Counted from the first letter of the stretch, positions 46,737 through 56,240 are shown. The stretch: DNA of 64,000 nucleotides from Marinobacter sp. HL-58 (GCF_001314605.1 NZ_LIHP01000001.1:62001-126000); one strand, 5' to 3'. Numbers and translations: made by a program. Notes: a model not told the origin generated them from the sequence alone.

Positions 46737-48032
46737 TTACAGGCCGGACAGCCACTTCTCCATCTTGTCCATGGCGCTCACCAGCCGCGGGCATGCCTGG
46801 TTGACGAAAGTGTCGTCCAGGTCCTGACTGGCATAGTCTTCGCCGGCCAGTTTGAGGGCTTCGGCGCCGTCAAAATCCACGAACGCAAGGCGCGCTGCCA
46901 GATGATCCGGAACGAAGCCGAAATCACTGGCTGGCAGAATAGCCACCCCGGTATCTTCCAGCAGCGACTGGCACAGTGCCTGACTGGTCTTGATATCCCG
47001 GCGCGCCAGGGCATCGCGGAAACCGGAGAAATCCGGGAACAGGTAGAAGGCCCCTTCGGGCTTCTGTACCACGGCCCCCATCGCGGTCAGGCGGCGGTGC
47101 AGGTATTCACCCACCACTTTCAATACCCGCCGTGACTGCTTCAGGTACTCGTCAAGGTCTTCGCCGCCGCTGAACGCGGCAATCGCCGCATGCTGGATGG
47201 GTGCACTGGTGGCTGTGTAGGTTTCGCTGGCGATGATCGCCATGGCGTCCTGGAGTGGTCGCAGTTCCGGCGGAAAGATGAAGGTGCCCAGGCGCCAGCC
47301 ACCGGCACCCGCCCATTTGCTCAGGCCGGTACTGATGATGGTGCCCTCCGGGTAATATCGGGCAATCGATTTGTGCCTGCCCTCAAAGTGCACTTCCCCA
47401 TAGATTTCGTCCGACAACAGGATCAGCTTGTACTTGCGGGCCACATTGGCGATGGCCAGCAGCTGATCATCGGTATAGGTGCAGCCGGTGGGGTTGGACG
47501 GGTAGTTCAGGATAAGTATACGCGGCCGGGACGGGTCATCGCGGCAGATGATGTCCAGTTCTTCCGCGGTCAGCTGCCAGTTGTTTTCAGCATGAGTGGG
47601 CAGCCAGTGCACCGAACGGCCGATGATGCGGGCCTGGGGCGCATACGACACCCAGCTTGGTCTTGGAATCAGCAGGTCGCCGTAGTAGGCCAGCTGCAAC
47701 ATGAACAGCAGTTCCTTGGAACCGGGGCCTATCAGCACATCTTCCCAGCTGCATCTCATACGCTCGCTGCGATTGATGTATCCGGCTATCGCTTCACGCA
47801 GGGCCTTCAGGCCCTTTACGGGCAGGTAGTCTTTCTCATGAGCATGTTCCCGCAGGGCCGCCACGACCCGCTCCGGCACCGGGAACGGCGACTGGCCCAG
47901 GCCCAGCTTGACGATATCCCGGCCCTCGGAACGGAGCTGGTTGCTGAGTTCGTTGATACGCAGGGTTGCTGAGGGCTGTATGCCCCGCACATTGAGATTG
48001 ATGGCGTAGCGATGGTCTGTCTGAATGTCCAT
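46737..48032 (-). CDS. PLP-dependent class I/II aminotransferase
   Basis: The 431-residue fold-type I aminotransferase has GPGSKELLFMLQL (PLP phosphate), NYPSNPTGCTYT, LSDEIYGEV with the pyridine-nitrogen Asp, and the Schiff-base Lys239 in STGLSKWAGAGGWRLG. The start is ATG 48032 (MDIQTDHRY); the longer open frame is not aminotransferase-like. It resembles aspartate/aromatic-type enzymes, but the substrate is not fixed by sequence. No biosynthetic operon surrounds it. Confidence 0.85.
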   Translation of the reverse strand: MDIQTDHRYAINLNVRGIQPSATLRINELSNQLRSEGRDIVKLGLGQSPFPVPERVVAALREHAHEKDYLPVKGLKALREAIAGYINRSERMRCSWEDVLIGPGSKELLFMLQLAYYGDLLIPRPSWVSYAPQARIIGRSVHWLPTHAENNWQLTAEELDIICRDDPSRPRILILNYPSNPTGCTYTDDQLLAIANVARKYKLILLSDEIYGEVHFEGRHKSIARYYPEGTIISTGLSKWAGAGGWRLGTFIFPPELRPLQDAMAIIASETYTATSAPIQHAAIAAFSGGEDLDEYLKQSRRVLKVVGEYLHRRLTAMGAVVQKPEGAFYLFPDFSGFRDALARRDIKTSQALCQSLLEDTGVAILPASDFGFVPDHLAARLAFVDFDGAEALKLAGEDYASQDLDDTFVNQACPRLVSAMDKMEKWLSGL

Positions 48033-48129
48033 GATTCCGGTCTGTTGGTTGGGTGTGATAACCCGCAGTATAGAAAACCTTTTGGAATCTGTGCGCTTTG
48101 TCTGATAGGTGATTGCCGCAGACGGGATA

Positions 48130-48870
48130 CTAGTCCGGGTTTGTGGGCCGGAGGTCTTCCAGCACCCGGTTGAACTCGTCCCGTAACGCTTCACCCTGGG
48201 GATGCTGGCGGGAGAATGCGGCGCGGAATCCCCGTACCGTCCCTACCGTCCGCGGTATGGCAGTAACGTTGGCCAGTTCAGGGTACTCGGGAATGTTTTT
48301 TTCGATATGGTGCCTGCAAACCGATTCCTCGCAGATAAAAAGATCGATGCGCCCCCGGGCAACCATTCTGAGCCCGGTCAATTCAGGAGATTCCTGGCTG
48401 ATCTGCGTGACCCTCGCGTTGCCCTGCGCCAGCCATTCCATGAACTCGGGGGCATAACTGTAGGCGGCCGACAGTCCTATCCGCAGTCCGGCCAGGTCAT
48501 CAAGCTCCTGCCAATGCAGGTCGCGCCCCTTGAGTTTGAAAAACACGTCGCGGGCCTGACCGATGGGGGCTGTAAAGTAGTAGTGGCGGCCCCGGTCCGC
48601 AGAGTGGGTCAGTGAGTAGATCATATCGGATGTACCTGCCCGGGTGGTTGCCTCGGCCCGGGCCCACGGCAGTACCCGGATATCCGCCGGGTAGCCCATG
48701 TCAGAGAGCACCTGACGCACGATCTCCGTATGAGAACCAACGACCTGCCCTTCTTCCAGGTACTCATAGGGCGGGTAGTCGGAGGTCACCACTCTCAGTC
48801 TTTGCGGGTCTGCAATGGTTAATGCCGGCAGGCTCAGTGATAACAGAAAGACAGATAAACGAAATAACAT
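48130..48870 (-). CDS. Periplasmic solute-binding protein, SBP_bac_3 type
   Basis: The 246-residue protein from ATG 48870 has a signal peptide (MLFRLSVFLLSLSLPALTIA, then DPQRL) and a family 3 binding fold: LRVVTSDYPPYEYLEEGQVVGSHTEIVRQVL, WARAEATTRAGTSDMIYSL, and a two-cysteine segment LFICEESVCRHH. No permease or ATPase gene is next to it. Such solitary proteins often serve as amino-acid binders or as signal-sensing partners. The aminotransferase gene lies downstream on the same strand, 97 bases away. Confidence 0.82.
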   Translation of the reverse strand: MLFRLSVFLLSLSLPALTIADPQRLRVVTSDYPPYEYLEEGQVVGSHTEIVRQVLSDMGYPADIRVLPWARAEATTRAGTSDMIYSLTHSADRGRHYYFTAPIGQARDVFFKLKGRDLHWQELDDLAGLRIGLSAAYSYAPEFMEWLAQGNARVTQISQESPELTGLRMVARGRIDLFICEESVCRHHIEKNIPEYPELANVTAIPRTVGTVRGFRAAFSRQHPQGEALRDEFNRVLEDLRPTNPD

Positions 48871-49080
48871 CAGCGTTGTAATCCGCAATGGTGCAAGGGG
48901 GCAGGCCACCAAGTATAGCTGCCAGTGTCCTGGCCTGCACGGGCGGAAAACCCGATCCGGTGCCCGGAAATCTTCGTAAGAGTGTCGGAAACTGTTAAGC
49001 AGCAAACGGTCAGCTGTCAGTTTTCTTCGTATAGTGCTTTCAGCCGCAGTAACAAAAACAGCAATGATGCGGAGAACTCA

Positions 49081-49743
49081 ATGGATACCCGAATGGCTGA
49101 AAAGGCCACTTGCATAGCATCTTCCTCCGGGAGTGGTCCGCTGCTTTCCCGGGTTCTGATTGTCGACGATCACCCGTTCTTCCTGTTCGGGCTTACCGCC
49201 ATTCTGGAGCAGGAAAAACTGGTTGATGAGGTTGCCAGTGTGGCCTCGGTGAGCGATGCGGTCGAGGATCTGCGCCGGCACCCGGAAACGTCGCTTGTGC
49301 TCCTGGATCTGACCCTGCAGGGCGAAGCCGGGCTGTCACTGTTTGCCGGGTTGGAAAGCATGGGTGTTCCGGTGCCGGTGGTGGTGATTTCCAGCCGTGA
49401 AGACGAAACGTCGGTACGTGCTGCAAAGTCGGCGGGTGCAATCGGATTCCTTCCCAAGTCCGCTGACCGCCAGTCGTTGCTGCGAATGCTGCGCCAGGTC
49501 AGTAGTGGCCAGCTTTTCTATCCGTCGTTGCAGATGCCTGCGCATACGCCGGAGGGCCTGACGCCGAGGCAGTTGGAGGTGCTGGTGTTGCTGGCCGAAG
49601 GTCTGCCCAACAAACGAATCTGTCAGGTGCTGAACCTGACAGAACACACGGTAAAAACTCATCTCAAAGCGATCTTTGCTCATCTTGACGCCCATAACCG
49701 AACAGAATGTGTCGCCCAGGCCAGAGCCCTTGGGCTGATCTGA
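49081..49743 (+). CDS. NarL/LuxR-type response regulator
   Basis: The 220-residue regulator starts at ATG 49081, with GGAG 6 bases upstream. The receiver domain has the acidic pair Asp29-Asp30, phospho-acceptor Asp76 in LVLLDLTLQG and Lys126 in FLPKSA. The C-terminal LuxR helix-turn-helix reads LTPRQLEVLVLLAEGLPNKRI and NLTEHTVKTHLKAIF. It faces the hybrid kinase gene tail to tail, and the two are likely partners. Target genes are unknown. Confidence 0.9.
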   Translation: MDTRMAEKATCIASSSGSGPLLSRVLIVDDHPFFLFGLTAILEQEKLVDEVASVASVSDAVEDLRRHPETSLVLLDLTLQGEAGLSLFAGLESMGVPVPVVVISSREDETSVRAAKSAGAIGFLPKSADRQSLLRMLRQVSSGQLFYPSLQMPAHTPEGLTPRQLEVLVLLAEGLPNKRICQVLNLTEHTVKTHLKAIFAHLDAHNRTECVAQARALGLI

Positions 49744-49764
49744 TGGCCGTATATTGATCAGCCC
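49732..49764. terminator. Inverted repeat over two convergent stops
   Basis: GGGCTGATC (49732-49740) and GATCAGCCC (49756-49764) are 9-bp inverted repeats with a 15-base loop that spans the stop codons of the response regulator and kinase genes. It could act as a bidirectional terminator, but neither side has a clear T-run. Confidence 0.35.
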
Positions 49765-51500
49765 CCACCCCCGGGGTGGGTCAGGTGCATGATCGCCGCG
49801 CGCAGGCGCATCGGTATCAATGGTTTGTGCAGAACCCACAGCCGTAATTGCGGATCATACCCCTGTGGGTGGGCGGTATTGGCAGTCATCAGTATGCCTC
49901 CGGTGATGGAATGCCTTTGTTGCAAACGCTCGAAAAGGCCATGTCCGGACAGGCCGGGCAAATGCACGTCACTGAGAAGAAGTGTGTCTGGGTGGTCGGG
50001 CCACTGATCGACCGCCTGTTCGGCTGACGCGAAAGCCTTTACCCGATAGCCCCAGGCCGCCAGGGTCTGGCATACCCAGTACCGTGCCTCGTGGTGGTCT
50101 TCAACCACGACCAGGCAGTGTTGCCGGCTGCTGTGACCGGGATGGGCGGGCTGCGATATGGGCGGCGTCAAGGGAGCGGTGGCTGCGGGCAGGCTGACCC
50201 GGAAGCGGGCTCCGCATCCCGGCTGCGATACCACATCACATTCTCCGTCCATCAGGCCGGTCAGCTCGCGAACAATAGCCAGGCCGAGACCGAGCCCGGG
50301 GTCATCGTGTTCGCTGTCCCGGTAGAAGGGATCAAAGATCTGGCTTAGTTTGGCCTTGTCGATGCCTTTGCCGTTATCACTCACTTCAAAGACCATTTGT
50401 TCGCCAACCTGTGCCGAGCTCAGTGATATCTGCGAGGCATTGCTGTGATCCAGCGCATTGACGACCAGGTTCTGCAGGACCCGGTGCAGCAGTTGCGGGT
50501 CAGCTATTACAGCGGCAGGTTGTGTCGGCGTTGCTGTATTGAACTGGACGCCCTGGCGCCGGGCCTGTTCGGTGCATGTGTCTGCGATGTTCCGGATCAC
50601 TTCCAGGGGTGAGAGCTCCCTGGGTTGGGGTGTAATCATGCCCTCCTGAAGACGTGAAATGTCGAGCACCGATGCCAGCAGGTTATTGAAGTGGGTGACC
50701 GAGTGCTTGAGACGCGACACCAGCCTGGACTGGGATTCCGGGAGGCCATCGGCTGTCAGGTTCTCCAGGATAAGACTGATGATATTGAGGGGCTGGCGAA
50801 GGTCGTGGCTGGCAATGGTGATCAACCTTGTTTTGCGTTTGCTCTCCTGTTCAGCCTGGTGCCGGGATGCCTCCAGCATCTGTCGGTCCAGGAAATGGGC
50901 GCGTTGCCGGTGTTCACTGAGCCAGGAACCTACCATGCCGATGATATTGGCAGTCACGATGAAAAAACCGTTGGTCACTAGCTGGCGGGTGTCCATGCCG
51001 GTAACCGATTCAACAGCCAGGTAGGCGGCAATCACCGCCGTTGAAAGGATGGAAACGGAGCCGAACGGCAGGCCCATCACGAAATAGCCGAACATCAGCA
51101 TCAGCAGGATGCCTTCGTAAGGCAGCGGGTGGTCGGCGACCCGCGCAATACCAATAATGGCCACCACACTCAGGCCACCCGTCAGGTAGGCGAGGCAGTA
51201 AAGCCTGACAAAGGTATGGTGGCTTATATTTCGCCATGACAGCCACCAGACACCCGCAATCACCGGGCAGGTGATCAGCAATCTGACCGCAATGGTTTCC
51301 CGGGCGACAGAGGGAGGCAGCATTAACGCATCGAGAAACGCGTAAACCAGGAACAACAGCAGCGCGGCGGCAGAGACCGGGCGGGCCCGTTCGCGGATGC
51401 CCTGGTTGCGGATTTGCCGATAGCGCTGTTCCAGTTCGGGCTCGAACCGTAATGTCCGGAACCCGGATGATCCCTGGGCCCGCAACTGAGCAGATTTCAT
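49758..51500 (-). CDS. Membrane hybrid sensor histidine kinase with C-terminal receiver
   Basis: The 580-residue kinase has about six transmembrane segments at residues 43-205, a HisKA domain with phospho-acceptor His232 in SHDLRQPLNIISL, and a HATPase domain with N box QNLVVNALDH, G1 DNGKGIDKA and G2 GLGLGLAI. The C-terminal receiver domain (about 460-575) has VVVEDHHEA and phospho-acceptor Asp in LLLSDVHLPG. The sensing domain is not one I can name. It probably signals with the convergent LuxR-type regulator. Confidence 0.88.
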   Translation of the reverse strand: MKSAQLRAQGSSGFRTLRFEPELEQRYRQIRNQGIRERARPVSAAALLLFLVYAFLDALMLPPSVARETIAVRLLITCPVIAGVWWLSWRNISHHTFVRLYCLAYLTGGLSVVAIIGIARVADHPLPYEGILLMLMFGYFVMGLPFGSVSILSTAVIAAYLAVESVTGMDTRQLVTNGFFIVTANIIGMVGSWLSEHRQRAHFLDRQMLEASRHQAEQESKRKTRLITIASHDLRQPLNIISLILENLTADGLPESQSRLVSRLKHSVTHFNNLLASVLDISRLQEGMITPQPRELSPLEVIRNIADTCTEQARRQGVQFNTATPTQPAAVIADPQLLHRVLQNLVVNALDHSNASQISLSSAQVGEQMVFEVSDNGKGIDKAKLSQIFDPFYRDSEHDDPGLGLGLAIVRELTGLMDGECDVVSQPGCGARFRVSLPAATAPLTPPISQPAHPGHSSRQHCLVVVEDHHEARYWVCQTLAAWGYRVKAFASAEQAVDQWPDHPDTLLLSDVHLPGLSGHGLFERLQQRHSITGGILMTANTAHPQGYDPQLRLWVLHKPLIPMRLRAAIMHLTHPGGGG

Positions 51501-51510
51501 GGTTGACTGT

Positions 51511-51552
51511 CCGGCAGCGTTCTTTTGAATTTCCTCAGTTTAACGCTGCCGG
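51511..51552 (-). other. Inverted repeat between lipase foldase gene and kinase gene
   Basis: CCGGCAGCGTT (51511-51521) and AACGCTGCCGG (51542-51552) are perfect 11-bp inverted repeats with a 20-base loop. It lies past the foldase stop and 10 bases before the kinase start on the minus strand. No T-run follows, so it may be a processing stem, a weak terminator or an operator. Confidence 0.4.
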
Positions 51553-51578
51553 GGACTGCTGAACGGCAATGGTGCACA

Positions 51579-52685
51579 TTATGGTGATCGGGATTCAAGA
51601 GCCCGAAGCCTGGCCCAGGTTCTCGACTGCTCGTCCTCGAAATGCTGCTCCAGTAACTGACTTTCCATGGCAGCGCGATCTTCCTCGGCAACGCCCGACT
51701 GGTCCAGGCTGGCAACTTCCTGGCGATACTGATCGAAGCGTTGATCAAACTGCTCCCTCTCCTTCAGGTAGCCTACAACCTCGGCACTCTGTTCCGGTTC
51801 CACGCCGAGCGCCTGAAGCTGCCTGCCGGCCTCTTCCGGGGAACTGGTGTCGGCAAGGGCTTTCTGGCGCTGCTGGATGCGTTCCCCGTCGGCTATCATT
51901 CGTGTTTCGGTCCTGCGGATCACCTCCGGGAGTTGCTGGCGATGCCACTCCTGAAGGGTAGCCTTGGACTCCGCGGAGAGATCGGTTCTTTGCTGGATGT
52001 CCAGGCTGGCCAGGGTGTAATCACCGTAGGCTTCCTCCAGGCCAAAGAAGGCTTCATGGGTGGAGGCATCGAAAGAGTTCCGGCGAAGCTGCTTCATATC
52101 CGCCAGTGCCCCCTTCAGCATTTCCAACTGGTATTGCGGGTCACTCTGCCGGGTCGGATCAAGATTCTGGCTGCCAAGTGCAAGAGCGCTGTCCTTGTAG
52201 TCCAGATACTGGTCAAGCAGGGCAAGGGCCTGTTCGGCGGCTTGCTCAGGCAGGTTGTCCCGGGCCAGGGTTTCGATCTGATCAAGGGCCTTTTCGGGGG
52301 ATACCTCGCCGATGGTATTCAGGAAATAGTCGAAAAAGTCCCTGGTTTCCAGGTCGATGATCAGGTTGCCATTGTCGTCGGCCCGCAGGCTACCGTCGAT
52401 CTCGGTGCCGGCAAGAGAACTGGCAAATGGTTTTTCACCGAGGCTTTGCGGTGTTCGATGGGTGGAGGGCGCTTGGTCTGCCTCGCTTCCAGTGGCTCTT
52501 GCCGGCGCGACGGATTCCGCTGCTTCCTCGCCCCGTGTCCCGGCAGTAGCCGGGTTGTTGTCAGACGCTGTACCTGCCGGCTCATCCGCCAATATCCAGA
52601 TGCTGAGCACAACGACGGGGATGACCGCGATAAGGGGAATAAAGGCACGTTTGTTCATTGATGCTTTGCGGGACATATCTTTCAT
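51579..52685 (-). CDS. Lipase-specific foldase (lipase chaperone)
   Basis: The foldase (Lif) is anchored in the inner membrane and folds its cognate secreted lipase in the periplasm before type II secretion. The protein is up to 368 residues, with one N-terminal hydrophobic segment (about 14-32), a variable acidic linker, and the family motif ETRDFFDYFLNTIGE (the RxxFDY motif). The rest is the long helical catalytic scaffold. The start is uncertain between 52685, 52676 and 52658, none with a strong ribosome site. It lies directly after the lipase gene, the standard order. Confidence 0.92.
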   Translation of the reverse strand: MKDMSRKASMNKRAFIPLIAVIPVVVLSIWILADEPAGTASDNNPATAGTRGEEAAESVAPARATGSEADQAPSTHRTPQSLGEKPFASSLAGTEIDGSLRADDNGNLIIDLETRDFFDYFLNTIGEVSPEKALDQIETLARDNLPEQAAEQALALLDQYLDYKDSALALGSQNLDPTRQSDPQYQLEMLKGALADMKQLRRNSFDASTHEAFFGLEEAYGDYTLASLDIQQRTDLSAESKATLQEWHRQQLPEVIRRTETRMIADGERIQQRQKALADTSSPEEAGRQLQALGVEPEQSAEVVGYLKEREQFDQRFDQYRQEVASLDQSGVAEEDRAAMESQLLEQHFEDEQSRTWARLRALESRSP

Positions 52686-52766
52686 CCGGCTGTGGCTAAT
52701 ACAAGTATCACCGGAGCCGGCATGGCCGATCCGGTGACGATTCAGCTCAGGGGAAAACGCTGAGGG

Positions 52767-53693
52767 CTACAACCCGCGGTTTTTCAGCCGATTGGCATGG
52801 CTGCGATAGAGAGAAACCGGGTCGGTCCGCCAGGAGCGGGCCCCAAACAGGTGGTTAATGGCATCCACGTGGTTCATGTCGTAATGGGTGCCTATGACAT
52901 TACCCATCTTGGTGGAGCATTCGCCGACCAGACCGTCATTGGGCTCATCACCAAAGGCCAGTGTGGTGACGCCAAGGAACGGATCGGTGATGTCTGTCCA
53001 GTTTGTCCAGACCGAGGTACCGGTCCAGGAAAAGAACTTGATCCTGTTGCCGTTAATCCAGACATCCTCATCCGTTCCGGCGCATGCCGATCGGTTGACA
53101 CCTTTCCAGCCCAGCGCATCATTCAGCTCCGTGGTTCCGCGAGTGGTCAGTGTTTCCAGAGCCGCCAGGCCATCCTGAGGATTATCGGAATCCGACAGGG
53201 CATTGATCAGATCACCCAATGCATTGGCAATGGCGTCGGCGCCACCTTCAACGTAGCTGCCCGGAGGGAGGATGCCCCGAACCACGTCGGCCACCCTGGA
53301 GCCCTTGTTGACACCGTTGATGGAGGTGACAGAAGCAATTTTGTGGGGAATCAGTGAGGCAGTTACCCGGGATGTGGGGGCGCCCTGACTATGAGCCATG
53401 ATATTGACCTTGGACTCGCCCAGGCCATTGATATAGTTGGCCAGTTGCTGTCCACGCTGCTCACTGCTGTTCACAAACGATACGCTGGCCGAATACACCT
53501 TTGCACCACTGCGTTCGAGGTTCCAGGGGATGTTATGGAAATAATTGATCAGGCCACCAATGGTATTGAAACCGGTGACACCGTGAACCAGAACAATGGG
53601 ATGCTTTGTCTGGGTGTAGCTGGCATGACTGAGTGTTGGTGCGGCAAGCACCACACAACCCATGATCACTGCAAAAGTGATGAGTTTACGCAT
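52767..53693 (-). CDS. Secreted triacylglycerol lipase (family I.1/I.2-like)
   Basis: The 308-residue precursor has a signal peptide ending SHA before SYTQTKHP, an oxyanion region VLVHGVTGF, the nucleophile motif AHSQG with Ser102, and candidate acid Asp253 and His275 in MNHVD. Cys204 and Cys259 probably form the disulfide typical of this family. The usual Pseudomonas and Proteus motif is GHSxG; here the first Gly is Ala. AGGAG lies 6 bases before the start. The foldase gene follows by 81 bases, so secretion through a type II system is expected. Confidence 0.92.
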   Translation of the reverse strand: MRKLITFAVIMGCVVLAAPTLSHASYTQTKHPIVLVHGVTGFNTIGGLINYFHNIPWNLERSGAKVYSASVSFVNSSEQRGQQLANYINGLGESKVNIMAHSQGAPTSRVTASLIPHKIASVTSINGVNKGSRVADVVRGILPPGSYVEGGADAIANALGDLINALSDSDNPQDGLAALETLTTRGTTELNDALGWKGVNRSACAGTDEDVWINGNRIKFFSWTGTSVWTNWTDITDPFLGVTTLAFGDEPNDGLVGECSTKMGNVIGTHYDMNHVDAINHLFGARSWRTDPVSLYRSHANRLKNRGL

Positions 53694-53848
53694 GGTTGAC
53701 TCCTGTTGTTTTTGTGAGTTGGCTGCCGGGTATGGCTGCCTTTTGTCGCCAATGCGTCGCGGATTATTTGGGATTTCAGGGCGAGTAAGAATCGCCCATT
53801 TGGGGGAGGCGGTGTGTCGCAGAATACGGGGGAGCGCTCAGAGCACCT

Positions 53849-54172
53849 TTAATGGCCCGGGCCGAAGCGATGGGGTTCCAGCTCCATGTGAACAATGCGC
53901 TGACCGAGCATGATAATGCGGCCGATATAACGTTCCTCCCCCGTCGAGGTGAAGTCAAACAGGAACCGGCGCCATACCCGGATACGGCCATTACTGTCCC
54001 GCTTGAACCAGAGGCCGCGAAGGTAGACGGCATCGTCCAGCAACATGACATCCATTTTCCTGCAGTAATGTTTGGCCGCCTGGAGTACAGAATCCTTGAT
54101 GGCCTTGGCCCGCCACCAGTACCAGATGGCAAAGCCGGCCAGAAACAGCCAGAAGAGCGTTCCGAGAGTCAC
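53849..54172 (-). CDS. DUF3301 family small membrane protein
   Basis: The 107-residue protein begins with one hydrophobic segment (LGTLFWLFLAGFAIWYWW, about residues 3-20) followed by a soluble domain, RAKAIKDSVLQAAKHYCRKMDVMLLDDAVYL...RRFLFDFTSTGEERY, typical of DUF3301. The function is unknown. The start is GTG 54172, without a clear ribosome site. It stands alone upstream of the lipase operon on the same strand. Confidence 0.82.
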   Translation of the reverse strand: MTLGTLFWLFLAGFAIWYWWRAKAIKDSVLQAAKHYCRKMDVMLLDDAVYLRGLWFKRDSNGRIRVWRRFLFDFTSTGEERYIGRIIMLGQRIVHMELEPHRFGPGH

Positions 54173-54457
54173 AATAGGTTCAGCTGTTGTTTTATGAGTG
54201 ACCGCTGAGCCTACACGATTGTCGGTTTCGTGGGAATCAGGCGCTGTGTGCAGCCTGATGCTCCATGGGCCGTGCCCCCGCGCGCGGCATCGGCAGAAAA
54301 TGACCGCTCAGCAAGTGAGACTGGTCCACGTCAATATTACTGCTTTGGTCTACTTTTCTCCTGTTTTGCAATATCCGGCTAGGTTGGCCCGGGGATATCG
54401 CTATGCTGGGCAGATAGTGCGCTGTTGCGTAACCGCTGGCATAGGAGTGGTAATCAG

Positions 54458-56125
54458 ATGCGGGCAACAAAGGAACAGGATTTCAAGGCCCTGGTGGACA
54501 ATCATCCACAAGCAATCATGCTGGCTACCCGTGAGCCAAGAATTACCTATGTGAATCGTATGTTTCACGCAGTTACAGGCTACAGGGAGCAGGAGGTTCT
54601 CGGCGCACCGCCTTCGATTCTCAGTTCCGGCTTGCATTCTCCGGATTTCTATCAGGAGATGTGGAAATGCCTCGAGGAGAGGCGGGAGTGGGAAGGAGTG
54701 ATATGGAACCGTCGAAAGAACGGTGAAACCTACCCCCAGTGGTTGAGCATCTATCCGGTAAGGCATGATGAAACCGAACTGTACGCCGGTGTTTTCATGG
54801 ATATAGGGGATGTCGCGGCCGGCGATGAGAGGTTGGCGTCGCTGGCCTATTATGACCCCCTCACAGAACTTCCCAACCGGACACTCTTCCAGGAGTTTCT
54901 CCAGGCCCGGGTCGCCCAGCGGGCAACCCGCGACACCTGTCTTGCGGTTATCTTCATCGACCTGGATTTTTTCAAGGGAGTGAATGACCTTCACGGCCAC
55001 GAAACCGGGGATCGGCTGTTGCAGCAGGCCGCGTTGTGCATCCAGAGCGTCCTGGGGAAAGACGATGTGGTTGCGCGCCTTTCGGGTGATGAATTTGCCG
55101 CCATTGTCGAGCTGGAGCGCAGGGAAGCGCTTGAAGATGTCTGCGAACGACTGATTGCTGCTTTCCGGTCCCCGGTGATCGTTGGCCATCGGGAGTTTTT
55201 TCTGTCTGCTTCCCTGGGCGTTGCCGTATACCCGGGCCATGGCCGCACGAGCGTGGAGCTGTTGCAGAACGCGGACCGGGCCATGCATTCCGCCAAACGG
55301 GCGGGGCGTGCCTGTTACCGCACCTACAGTGCTGTCGATTCCGAGCTCGGCATTCATGAGCAAAGAATGTCTGAGGCGCTGATAACGTCCCTGAAGACCG
55401 CTCCGGAGGAATTCAGCGTGGTGTATCAGCCCCAATATGAGCTGGGTTCGGGACAGGTCACCGGCATGGAGGTACTGTTGCGATGGCAGCACCCGGATTA
55501 CGGGCCCATCTCGCCGGGGGAGTTCGTACCGATGGCGGAGCAACGGGGCTATATTCATGAACTGACCGAGCAGCTGGTGCGGTGCATACTCCAGGATCTG
55601 GCTGTGATGCCCGACAGGCTGCGGGCTGGCCTGAGGCTCGCCCTTAATATATCCGCCAGACAGATAGCGGACTTTCGGCTGGATAAACTCCTTGAGCCCC
55701 TGTTCCAGCGGCTGGATGATCTGGACTGGATGCCGGAACTTGAAATCACGGAAACCCATCTGATGAACCTGTCAAAAGGGCTTTTACAGCGCCTGGAATA
55801 TTTTGGAAACCGGGGCGTTCGTATTGCCATCGATGACTTTGGCACCGGCTATTCATCCCTGGCGTATCTCCATACCTTGCCGGTACATGTACTCAAGATT
55901 GACCGCCAGTTTATCAAGAGCCTGGAGAACCGGGGCCATGATTCCAGAATCGTATCGGCGGTTCTGGGTATCGCGGAGGCCTTGCAGCTGGAAGTGGTGG
56001 CCGAGGGTATTGAAACCGGCAACCAGTGCAGTGCACTCAGGCAAATGGGATGTCACCGGGGGCAGGGCTATTGGCTGGCCAGGCCGGAGCCCTGGAGCAA
56101 GGTGATTAATCAGTTTGTTGATTGA
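54458..56125 (+). CDS. PAS-GGDEF-EAL c-di-GMP turnover protein
   Basis: The 555-residue protein (start ATG 54458, AGGAG 10 bases upstream) has a PAS domain at about 10-120 (NHPQAIMLATREPRITYVN), a GGDEF-type domain with SGDEF in place of GGDEF (near 210), and a C-terminal EAL domain. The EAL part keeps metal and catalytic residues: EVLLRW, ALNISARQ, EITETH, IDDFGTGYSS, LKIDRQF, EGIET and QGYWLARP. Phosphodiesterase activity is therefore likely, while cyclase activity is uncertain. No membrane segment is visible, so it should sense a cytoplasmic signal through PAS. Confidence 0.9.
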   Translation: MRATKEQDFKALVDNHPQAIMLATREPRITYVNRMFHAVTGYREQEVLGAPPSILSSGLHSPDFYQEMWKCLEERREWEGVIWNRRKNGETYPQWLSIYPVRHDETELYAGVFMDIGDVAAGDERLASLAYYDPLTELPNRTLFQEFLQARVAQRATRDTCLAVIFIDLDFFKGVNDLHGHETGDRLLQQAALCIQSVLGKDDVVARLSGDEFAAIVELERREALEDVCERLIAAFRSPVIVGHREFFLSASLGVAVYPGHGRTSVELLQNADRAMHSAKRAGRACYRTYSAVDSELGIHEQRMSEALITSLKTAPEEFSVVYQPQYELGSGQVTGMEVLLRWQHPDYGPISPGEFVPMAEQRGYIHELTEQLVRCILQDLAVMPDRLRAGLRLALNISARQIADFRLDKLLEPLFQRLDDLDWMPELEITETHLMNLSKGLLQRLEYFGNRGVRIAIDDFGTGYSSLAYLHTLPVHVLKIDRQFIKSLENRGHDSRIVSAVLGIAEALQLEVVAEGIETGNQCSALRQMGCHRGQGYWLARPEPWSKVINQFVD

Positions 56126-56240
56126 AATCAATTCTTTGTCAGTCCGGGTGCTCATTACTCCGGATTTTGCAGGATCTGGCTTTGCCCCCCGGGAGGGGTG
56201 GCCTAAAAGGAGAAGCCACCGAAGCCAGAGAACTGACTCC

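Noticed and set aside
54237..54260. Inverted repeat ATCAGGC...GCCTGAT upstream of the PAS-GGDEF-EAL gene
   Set aside because: It is only 7 bp with no T-run and no clear link to a gene end; it could be chance.
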